Part shown: positions 1 to 5,226 of the stretch, in pieces
How the letters are laid out: each line of letters starts with the position of its first letter
Position numbering within the stretch: the stretch's first letter is position 1
From: an uncultured Christensenella sp.
GTDB lineage: Bacteria > Bacillota > Clostridia > Christensenellales > Borkfalkiaceae
Reading direction: 5' to 3'
Length of the DNA: 5,226 bases
Assembly (NCBI GenBank): GCA_910578655.1
Contig: CAJTQE010000042.1
Coordinates: 1-5,226 of the forward strand
Translations under genes and position numbers: made by a program
The notes under the pieces: model-generated
The model's input: the letters and a program-made list of their open reading frames with translations, nothing else
What the model was told of the DNA's origin: nothing
Databases searched by the model: none

Positions 1-1110
1 CCGCGCCTTTTTGGACAATTCGCTGTCGAAAAATTTCCAAAGCCGCTGTACGCGCGTGTTGTCCTCAAGCTGCGGCCCCGCTTCAAGCTTAGTAACCCCA
101 AGCTTGCAAATACCTTCGAGACAGTGGTTTATTATAATTGCAGGAACGCCGCGTCCCTGATGCTCCGGCAGTATGCCTATATTGAGAAGGTCAACGGTTC
201 TGGGATGCTTCATAGTGCGCAGGTAAGGTATAAGTCCGCGGAAGAAAATGCGGCCTCTGCCCTTTTGCAAAACCTCTTTCAGCGACGGTATACAGCATCC
301 GTATGCCACGACCTTGCCGTCTTTCAAAACAACGGTAACAATATCGGGAACAAGCACCGACATAATTGTTTTCATTTCGCGGATTTTTTGTTTTTCGTTG
401 AGCGGACTTGTGCCGTACAAATTCACGAACGCCGCATCCAACACGTCCATCGCTTCGACTACGTATTCTTTCAGGCGTTTTTTGTCGTGCTTTAAGTAAT
501 ACGCGACGTCCAAAATTTCGTAGCCGTACTTCTCCATTACCGAATCGCTGAGCGATTTAATTTTCTCCGGTACAGCAGTCGGGGGAGTTATGGTATAACA
601 GTTCCAGTCCACCACTTTGTACGCGCCCAGCTTTTCCATATGTTCGACGTAATAGGGATAATTGTAAATCTCAATGTAATTGCTGTCCTTGTCGAAACCG
701 TCAATGAGCATACCCTCTTCGTTGAGGTCGGAAAAACTCATAGGCCCGATAATCTCGTTCATTCCAATCTCTTTTGCCCAGTCGAAAAGTTTGTTAAACA
801 GCGCCTTTGTAACCTCGAAATCGTCAATAACGTCGAAACGGGTAAAGCGAAGCTGCTTATAGCCGAATTTTTCATTGACTCCGCGATGCCATATGCCGGC
901 AATGCGTCCCGCAATTTTTCCGTTCTTGTACGCGAGGAACATTCTGCAATCGGCAAAACGGAACGCGTCGTTGATTTCGGGGTCGAATTCCGCAAATTCT
1001 TCCGCATACAAATTACAGCACGCGTGCGGATTGTTCCGATATAAATCTATTGCAAATTTAAAAAACTTTTTCTTATCCCGTTTGGTTGATATTTCTTTTA
1101 TTTCTATCAT
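1..1110 (-). CDS. YghO-like GNAT-family N-acetyltransferase, 3' end cut by window edge
   Basis: This frame is open for 370 codons from an ATG at 1108-1110 to the left edge, so the C-terminus is missing. The start has AGGA at 1121-1124, ten bases upstream. The sequence matches the pattern of the roughly 375-residue YghO-like proteins. The first half carries FLAYKNGKIAGRIAGI (residues 58-73), then IIGPMSFSDLNEEGML (120-135) and IYNYPYYVEHMEKLG (148-162). The second half has a canonical GNAT acetyl-CoA loop, GILPEHQGRGVPAII (312-326, core Q318-G-R-G-V), and the end pattern LEDNTRVQRLWKFFD (348-362). In relatives only a few basic residues follow this point, so the truncation is probably small. 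It is expected to be a soluble cytoplasmic enzyme moving an acyl group from acyl-CoA to an amine; the substrate is unknown. The family assignment is firm and the function is not. It follows the terminator of the surface-protein gene, and I see no convincing promoter of its own in 1111-1160. Confidence 0.88.
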   Translation of the reverse strand, partial: MIEIKEISTKRDKKKFFKFAIDLYRNNPHACCNLYAEEFAEFDPEINDAFRFADCRMFLAYKNGKIAGRIAGIWHRGVNEKFGYKQLRFTRFDVIDDFEVTKALFNKLFDWAKEIGMNEIIGPMSFSDLNEEGMLIDGFDKDSNYIEIYNYPYYVEHMEKLGAYKVVDWNCYTITPPTAVPEKIKSLSDSVMEKYGYEILDVAYYLKHDKKRLKEYVVEAMDVLDAAFVNLYGTSPLNEKQKIREMKTIMSVLVPDIVTVVLKDGKVVAYGCCIPSLKEVLQKGRGRIFFRGLIPYLRTMKHPRTVDLLNIGILPEHQGRGVPAIIINHCLEGICKLGVTKLEAGPQLEDNTRVQRLWKFFDSELSKKAR

Positions 1111-1160
1111 ATTTTTCTTTTCCTAATAGTTTAATAAATATTTGAGATTTTAAAGAATAA

Positions 1161-1182
1161 ACGGCGGTCGCCCGACCGCCGT
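1161..1182 (-). terminator. Intrinsic terminator of the surface-protein gene
   Basis: The arms ACGGCGGTCG (1161-1170) and CGACCGCCGT (1173-1182) are perfectly complementary. They form a 9-10 bp GC-rich stem with a 2-4 base loop. On the minus strand the hairpin begins 5 bases after the TAA of the surface-protein gene and is followed by the T-rich tract TTATTCTTT. This is a standard Rho-independent terminator. It separates that gene from the acetyltransferase gene, which starts 51 bases further on. The T-tract is interrupted, so some readthrough into the acetyltransferase is possible. T-rich sequence also lies on the plus-strand side, but no plus-strand gene is present to use it. Confidence 0.9.
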
Positions 1183-1187
1183 CCGCT

Positions 1188-3509
1188 TTATTTCTTTTTA
1201 TTCTTTTCTTTCTCAAACCGGACGTCTATGTCCTCTTTGTTCTTAGGCTTGATTACCAGAAGAAGAATTATTGCAACGAACGAAACGCCCGCAACCGATA
1301 ACAAAATTACCGAAGCAACGTTATTTTGGAGCCACTCGCTATCACCCTTTAATGCCTTTGCCTCTTCGGAAGCAACCACCGCAAGCGAACTTGTGACTTT
1401 GTCGGTATTATATTGAGTGTCGGTGATTTCGGCGCGCATATAGTAGAATGCGTTACCGTCCTGAGGGGTAAAACTCGTTGCAGAAGAACTCCAACCGTAG
1501 TCTTTGAATTCTTCGTAGTCCTCGTCACCCTCTTTTACTTCTTTAATTTCTTTGAAATATTTGCGCGTTTCTCCGTTTGAGAAAAGTTTGTCCATTTTCA
1601 CGATAAACTCTTCATAACTGAAAGTTATCTGCGTTGCGTTATAGTAACCGGCTCTGTCGAAAAGGAACAGTCTGTACTCCACCTTGTAAGTGTCGGCAAC
1701 GCCGTTGATTTCAAACGACGCGGACGTGTATGCCGTACCGACGTAAGCCGTACTCTGTTTTTCGGGCTTTTCTTTGAACTGTGCGCCCTTGTAGTCCACG
1801 TTGAAAGTGAACCAAGGCAAATAGTCGTGCTTTTCATCATCGCTGTACATTTTCCAGATATCGCCCGACGTGAATTTGACAGGTTTTTTAGTATCCTTGT
1901 CGATGTAGTACATATCGTTGCCTTCGGCGTCGGTTGCATAAAGCGTAAACCTGTAACTTCCCGGTTTGGTAACGTTTATAGATAGATTGTTGGTAGCAAG
2001 CGAAGTGCTTGACTGCTGGCTGTCACTGTAATAGTAAATGCTGATTTTCATATTGGCATAGGGCGTTGAATTGTCAACAGAAAGACTTTCCGCCGAAGGA
2101 AGATAGAAATAGCTTGACGAACCCGCCGAAAGGTTGCGCGCCGCTTCGTCTACTCTTATCTGGTAATCGGCTTTGAGATCTTCCCAGGTGGAACCCTGAA
2201 CGTCGCTATTGCCATCATATTTATAAGTAACGCCCGTAAGATCATCGCCGACGGCGATGAAGTCGTGGCCCTTTATTTTCAGTTTGTGTTCGGCTTTAAG
2301 ATACCAGTCAAAGAAAACTATGCTCTCTTCGCCGTTGTTGGAGGTATCCTTGACCTTTGCGTAAGCCTTTACGGCCATATCAACCTTAAAATTATCTGCT
2401 CCGCCGAAACCTGCGCATTCCTCGTCCGAGGGAAGATAGAAATCTCTGTCGCTGTCAAGAAGAATGTCGTTGTCGACTTCCGCGAATAATTTGCTTGACG
2501 CGTCGTCGAAGTTTACGTCGTCTTTGACATAATCTTCATATTTAAGGGCGTAATAGTAAAGCGTGCTTGAAGGCGCCGAACGGAGGACGTCGATAAGCTG
2601 ATAATCGAATTTAACCTGTCCGCCTATTTCAAGGTGGGAAATTGCGCCGTTTAAGCAAAGTACGGCAGGGACGTTATCCGTGATGCTTCCCATATGATAG
2701 TACTCGGAATTTGCAAGGGGCTGAGGGTTCTTTACCTCGAACACCTGATTGTTGAGCGAGTACAGAACCATTCTTGCAACGTCTGCCTCCGCGTCCTCCC
2801 GCTCTTCGAACTGCGCGCTGAAAATCAGGGGATATACGGGAGTTTTCGATGAAGAAGAATATTTGGCGTAGTTTCCGCCGACGTTTTTCATAAAGCCGAA
2901 AACGGGACGCTCGTCACCGTTACTTACCTTTACGGTGTAGCCGTCGTCGCTTTTGCCCTGAAAGGCGATATTTATATGGTCGCAGCCGAGTACGGTTTGG
3001 TCGACAGGCGCGGTTGCGTCCTTGTCGTCGGTAATAAGAACCCTTACGCCGTCGTCGCCGGCAGGGAAGAAGATAATATAATTGACCGTCTTGCCCTCTT
3101 CGGTTTTAGAAAACTGCTGAGATTCGAACGCGATTATAAATTTAGAAAAATTCGTGTTTTTGAAGCCTATTTCCATATTAAAAAGACCGTTAACGACCTT
3201 TTTGATCTGACTTTCGCCCTCACCTTCGGTAACTTCTTCAAACCAGTTGTAAGCAAGGTTTTTTCTGTACGACACGTTGGATTCTCCGTTACCGATAGTC
3301 AACATAGTGTAGAACTTGTCATTTTCGCCGTCGGGCTGCTTATCAACCAGAATACTTGCGTCTTCCGAAGCGTTAAATACGTTTGAACCGCTTACCGTTA
3401 CCGTACCTGCTGCATTGGCAGGCTTAAAATTAATTGCGAAAAACGCACAGACCGCCATTACAAGCACAAGCGCGAGCGCAATCACTGTAAATTTGAATTT
3501 AGTCTTCAT
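1188..3509 (-). CDS. Secreted, membrane-anchored modular surface protein of unknown function (773 aa)
   Basis: I do not recognise a named family. Residues 1-33 are a signal peptide: basic MKTKFKF, a hydrophobic core (8-27) and a probable cleavage after PANA. C21 does not sit in a lipobox. The ectodomain (about 34-729) is acidic, rich in Tyr, Ser and Asp, and looks mostly beta. Residues 60-305 may be a lectin- or LamG-like fold, a weak inference. Two related modules each start with FYLPS (357-361 and 468-472). The second continues to VTKPGSYRFTLYATDAEGN (513-531), the G-x-Y-x-F...A-x-D...GN signature of bacterial Ig-like/PKD-type domains. A possible third module begins near AYVGTAYTSASFEING (588-603). 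One transmembrane helix (about 731-753) is followed by a Lys-rich tail ending KEKNKKK. There is no LPXTG motif, so anchoring is by the helix. The ATG at 3507-3509 is chosen because GGAG lies 7 bases upstream; an in-frame TTG at 3531-3533 would add 8 residues without one. The gene has its own promoter and terminator, so it appears monocistronic. Adhesion or polysaccharide binding is possible but unproven. Confidence 0.9.
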   Translation of the reverse strand: MKTKFKFTVIALALVLVMAVCAFFAINFKPANAAGTVTVSGSNVFNASEDASILVDKQPDGENDKFYTMLTIGNGESNVSYRKNLAYNWFEEVTEGEGESQIKKVVNGLFNMEIGFKNTNFSKFIIAFESQQFSKTEEGKTVNYIIFFPAGDDGVRVLITDDKDATAPVDQTVLGCDHINIAFQGKSDDGYTVKVSNGDERPVFGFMKNVGGNYAKYSSSSKTPVYPLIFSAQFEEREDAEADVARMVLYSLNNQVFEVKNPQPLANSEYYHMGSITDNVPAVLCLNGAISHLEIGGQVKFDYQLIDVLRSAPSSTLYYYALKYEDYVKDDVNFDDASSKLFAEVDNDILLDSDRDFYLPSDEECAGFGGADNFKVDMAVKAYAKVKDTSNNGEESIVFFDWYLKAEHKLKIKGHDFIAVGDDLTGVTYKYDGNSDVQGSTWEDLKADYQIRVDEAARNLSAGSSSYFYLPSAESLSVDNSTPYANMKISIYYYSDSQQSSTSLATNNLSINVTKPGSYRFTLYATDAEGNDMYYIDKDTKKPVKFTSGDIWKMYSDDEKHDYLPWFTFNVDYKGAQFKEKPEKQSTAYVGTAYTSASFEINGVADTYKVEYRLFLFDRAGYYNATQITFSYEEFIVKMDKLFSNGETRKYFKEIKEVKEGDEDYEEFKDYGWSSSATSFTPQDGNAFYYMRAEITDTQYNTDKVTSSLAVVASEEAKALKGDSEWLQNNVASVILLSVAGVSFVAIILLLVIKPKNKEDIDVRFEKEKNKKK

Positions 3510-3516
3510 ATATAAA

Positions 3517-3520
3517 CTCC
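3517..3520 (-). promoter_or_regulatory. Ribosome binding site fixing the surface-protein start
   Basis: GGAG on the minus strand lies 7 bases before the ATG at 3507-3509. It decides for this ATG over the in-frame TTG at 3531-3533. The protein from the ATG also begins directly with a standard basic signal-peptide N-region. Confidence 0.85.
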
Positions 3521-3545
3521 GATAATTTTCCAAAATATCTTATTT

Positions 3546-3574
3546 ATTCTACAATAATAATAAGCCGTTGTCAA
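3546..3574 (-). promoter_or_regulatory. Sigma-A-type promoter of the surface-protein gene
   Basis: On the minus strand there is TTGACA (3569-3574, perfect -35), a 17-base spacer, and TAGAAT (3546-3551, five of six bases of the -10 consensus). The predicted start of transcription is about 3539, a G, giving a 30-base leader with the GGAG site. The promoter lies between the pseudouridine synthase stop (3607) and the surface-protein ATG, so the latter is transcribed independently of the RNA-modification genes. I see no strong terminator in this gap, only a weak AT-rich inverted repeat, so readthrough from upstream may add to expression. Confidence 0.88.
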
Positions 3575-3606
3575 ACCAAAAATATAAACAAATGAAAATT
3601 TCAGCT

Positions 3607-4299
3607 TTAAATTAGCTTATTTAAGTCAAAACTCTTCCAGATTCCGTCGTCGGGGGGGACAACGATAAAACGCATAGCTTCTCCCGTAACGGGGTGAGTA
3701 AAGCGCAAGGAATACGCCCAAAGCGCAAGTTTGCCCTTGACCGCCTTTTCGCCGCCGTAACGCATATCGCCGTAGACGGGAGTATTAACGGCAGCAAACT
3801 GAACGCGTATCTGATGGGTTCTGCCCGTGTGCAAATTAATCTCCGCAAGCGAAAGCCCGTCCGCCTCTTCCTTTATTTCATAGTCGAGCGCGGCATACTT
3901 AGCTCCGCTCTCCGTCTGCGTGCAGACGTAAACGGTATTGTTAACGGCATTCTTCCTGAGATAATTTTCCAGAATTGCTTTTTTGCGGTTGGGTGTTCCG
4001 CACAAGACCGCGAAGTAGCGTTTTTCAAAGCCGCCGCTGCGCATAGCCTCGGAAAGCCGCGAAGCCGCCTTTGAAGTTTTTGCAAACACCATAACTCCGC
4101 CCGTCGGCCGGTCAAGTCGGTGAATCAGCCCCGCATATGCGTTGCCGGGCTTATTGTAAGCGGTTTTAAGATACCTTTTAACGCAATCAAGCAGATTGTC
4201 GTCGCCGCTTTCGTCGGGACAGCAAGGCTCGTTTTGCGGTTTCAAAACCACTATGATATGATTATCTTCGTGCAGAATTATAAGTTCTTCGTCTTTCAT
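3607..4299 (-). CDS. RluA-family RNA pseudouridine synthase without S4 domain (230 aa)
   Basis: It isomerises specific uridines to pseudouridine in rRNA or tRNA; the target cannot be read from sequence. The catalytic motif II is intact: HRLDRPTGG at residues 60-68, with Asp63 as the expected nucleophile. The conserved KRYFAVLCG (93-101), the NLHTGRTHQIRVQ strand (155-167), YGDMRYGG (176-183) and the closing LALWAYSLRFTHPVTGE (191-207) follow in the normal order. The protein starts straight into the catalytic domain (HEDNHIIVVLKP, 10-21), with no room for an N-terminal S4 RNA-binding domain, so it belongs to the short RluA-like group rather than the RluD/RluB type. It begins 18 bases after the methyltransferase stop. 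A modest AGG at 4305-4307, 5 bases before the ATG, serves as ribosome binding site. No promoter is needed in the short gap, so it is probably the second gene of a two-gene operon. Confidence 0.93.
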   Translation of the reverse strand: MKDEELIILHEDNHIIVVLKPQNEPCCPDESGDDNLLDCVKRYLKTAYNKPGNAYAGLIHRLDRPTGGVMVFAKTSKAASRLSEAMRSGGFEKRYFAVLCGTPNRKKAILENYLRKNAVNNTVYVCTQTESGAKYAALDYEIKEEADGLSLAEINLHTGRTHQIRVQFAAVNTPVYGDMRYGGEKAVKGKLALWAYSLRFTHPVTGEAMRFIVVPPDDGIWKSFDLNKLI

Positions 4300-4317
4300 A
4301 ATTACCTGTTTAATTAT

Positions 4318-5178
4318 CTAAGTTGTATGCGCTTTAAAAAATCCGCTTGCGCCGCAGGGCAGATTTATCCCCTCATCCGTCGGAATACCCACCTCATACG
4401 CCTCAACGGTGCCGTTAAAGCCTTTTAAAGTCAGAGTTAAAATATTTTTCAGGACTTCCGGTTGCAGCCCCGTAGTGTAGCTGTTAATTAAAAAGAAAAG
4501 CGGCTTTTCGCTTAAAAGTTTAACGCAGTCGCCGACGAAAGAAAACAGGTTTTCTTCTATTTTCCAGGTTTCTCCGTTTGGACCTCTTCCGTAACTCGGC
4601 GGGTCCATAATTACAGCGTCGTAGCGGTTTCCCCTGCGGATTTCGCGCGCAACGAATTTCATACAGTCGTCTACTATGTAGCGTATTCCGCTTTCTATGC
4701 CGGAAAGGCGTGCGTTTTCACCTGCGCGTTCAACCATACCGCGGGCAGCGTCAACGTGAGTGACAAGCGCGCCGGACTTTGCGCAGGCAACCGAAGCTCC
4801 GCCCGTGTACGCAAACAGGTTCAGAACCTTTATTTCACGTTTTTCTTTTTCTATAAGCGAGCGCATTGCGTTCCAGTTTACGGCTTGTTCGGGGAACAGC
4901 CCCGTATGCTTAAAGCCCATCGGCTTGATTTTGAATTGCAAATCGCGGTATTTGACCTGCCACTCGGACGGAAACCGGGAGATAACTTCCCAGCCGCCTC
5001 CGCCTTTACTGCTGCGTTTATAGACGGCGTGAATGCCTTTTCTACTGAAAAGGTCGCCGCCGCTCCAAATAACTTGCGGATCGGGACGCAGCAAAACCAC
5101 GTCGCCCCAACGTTCAAGTTTCATACCGTCGGAAGTTGCTAATATTTTATAATCCTGCCAATCGTCAACCGTCCTCAT
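4318..5178 (-). CDS. Class I SAM-dependent methyltransferase, RlmI-like superfamily (286 aa)
   Basis: It transfers a methyl group from S-adenosylmethionine, most likely to RNA; the exact target is unknown. The Rossmann domain starts at VLNLFAYTGGASVACAKSGA (118-137, SAM-binding motif I). HVDAARGMVERAGENARLSG (141-160) holds the acidic ribose-binding region, VDDCMKFV (169-176) the adenine-side acid, and MDPPSYGRG (191-199) the DPP motif IV. A small beta region (about 7-85) and the linker GFKHTGLFPEQAVNW (88-102) come first. The usual N-terminal PUA domain of RlmI is absent. Where RlmI-type m5C enzymes have a Cys-containing motif, this protein has INSYTTGLQPEVL (231-243), so m5C chemistry is doubtful. 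The ATG at 5176-5178 is kept because family-like sequence starts at about residue 7 (WQDYKILATSDG); the next in-frame ATG (codon 19) would remove it. No ribosome binding site precedes the start. It is the first gene of the operon with the pseudouridine synthase. Confidence 0.9.
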   Translation of the reverse strand: MRTVDDWQDYKILATSDGMKLERWGDVVLLRPDPQVIWSGGDLFSRKGIHAVYKRSSKGGGGWEVISRFPSEWQVKYRDLQFKIKPMGFKHTGLFPEQAVNWNAMRSLIEKEKREIKVLNLFAYTGGASVACAKSGALVTHVDAARGMVERAGENARLSGIESGIRYIVDDCMKFVAREIRRGNRYDAVIMDPPSYGRGPNGETWKIEENLFSFVGDCVKLLSEKPLFFLINSYTTGLQPEVLKNILTLTLKGFNGTVEAYEVGIPTDEGINLPCGASGFFKAHTT

Positions 5179-5184
5179 ATAAAA

Positions 5185-5213
5185 ATTATAACAATAACGC
5201 GGTGTTTTGTAAA
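5185..5213 (-). promoter_or_regulatory. Near-consensus extended -10 promoter of the methyltransferase operon
   Basis: On the minus strand there is TTTACA (5208-5213, five of six -35 bases), a 17-base spacer, and TATAAT (5185-5190, perfect -10). The -10 is preceded by TG plus one base (TGTTATAAT), the extended -10 element. Only six bases separate the -10 from the ATG at 5178. The usual geometry therefore places the first transcribed base on the A of the start codon, predicting a leaderless mRNA. Confidence 0.88.
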
Positions 5214-5226
5214 GTGAAAAAAGGCG

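Noticed and set aside
124..1044. Plus-strand open frames opposite the acetyltransferase gene, and similar antisense frames over the other genes
   Set aside because: They have no family motifs and no ribosome binding sites I could see, and they lie opposite genes with strong family signatures; they are shadows of the minus-strand coding sequence.
1111..1160. Promoter for the acetyltransferase gene
   Set aside because: The stretch is AT-rich and offers several weak -10-like hexamers, but none has a credible -35 at 16-18 bases, so no call is made.
3445..3449. C21 in the surface-protein signal peptide as a lipoprotein cysteine
   Set aside because: The preceding residues are MAV; a lipobox needs a small residue (G/A/S) immediately before the Cys, and a normal cleavage site after PANA follows.
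3510..3533. Eight-codon N-terminal extension of the surface protein from an in-frame TTG
   Set aside because: It lies only about 6 bases after the predicted transcription start, has no ribosome binding site and would bury the signal peptide; the ATG at 3507-3509 has GGAG at the right distance.
3590..3620. Inverted repeat near the pseudouridine synthase stop as a terminator
   Set aside because: The arms are about 5 bases, purely AT-rich and without a GC stem, so the repeat is too weak to call.
3702..3729. Direct repeat of about 10 bases (AAGCGCAAG-like, twice, 20 bases apart) inside the pseudouridine synthase
   Set aside because: The two copies fall in different codon phases and encode conserved but unrelated parts of the family motif, so this is chance.
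5214..5226. CGCC followed by a T-run on the minus strand, possibly the end of an upstream terminator
   Set aside because: The other arm of any hairpin would lie beyond the window, so a terminator cannot be supported.

Overview
The window reads as an ordinary chromosomal segment of a Gram-positive bacterium of the Clostridia type, probably an uncultured gut-associated lineage. The basis is the consensus sigma-A-like promoters, the AGGA/GGAG ribosome binding sites, the moderate GC content, and a signal-peptide protein held by one C-terminal membrane helix with no outer-membrane features. This placement is inference: there is no rRNA or marker gene here. All four recognisable genes lie on the minus strand and fill almost the whole window. 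The gaps between them are 77, 97 and 18 bases, with 48 bases before the right edge. I see no tRNA, rRNA, CRISPR array, insertion sequence or phage gene.

In the direction of transcription (right to left), a near-consensus promoter at 5185-5213 drives a class I SAM-dependent methyltransferase of the RlmI-like superfamily (4318-5178). After 18 bases comes an RluA-family pseudouridine synthase (3607-4299). The two look like a small RNA-modification operon. The promoter sits so close to the methyltransferase ATG that its mRNA is predicted to start at the A of the ATG, i.e. to be leaderless.

Next is a separate unit: a TTGACA-N17-TAGAAT promoter (3546-3574), a GGAG ribosome binding site, a 773-residue surface protein of unknown function (1188-3509), and an intrinsic terminator (1161-1182). 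The protein has a signal peptide, a large acidic and tyrosine/serine-rich beta-type ectodomain with at least two related modules, one C-terminal transmembrane helix and a lysine-rich cytoplasmic tail. It is the least explained object in the window.

Last is a GNAT-type acyltransferase of the YghO-like group (1-1110). It runs off the left edge and is probably missing only a few C-terminal residues. I found no defence, mobile or biosynthetic system. The items most worth a second look are the predicted leaderless mRNA, the repeat-bearing orphan surface protein, and the methyltransferase, which lacks the cysteine expected of m5C enzymes.
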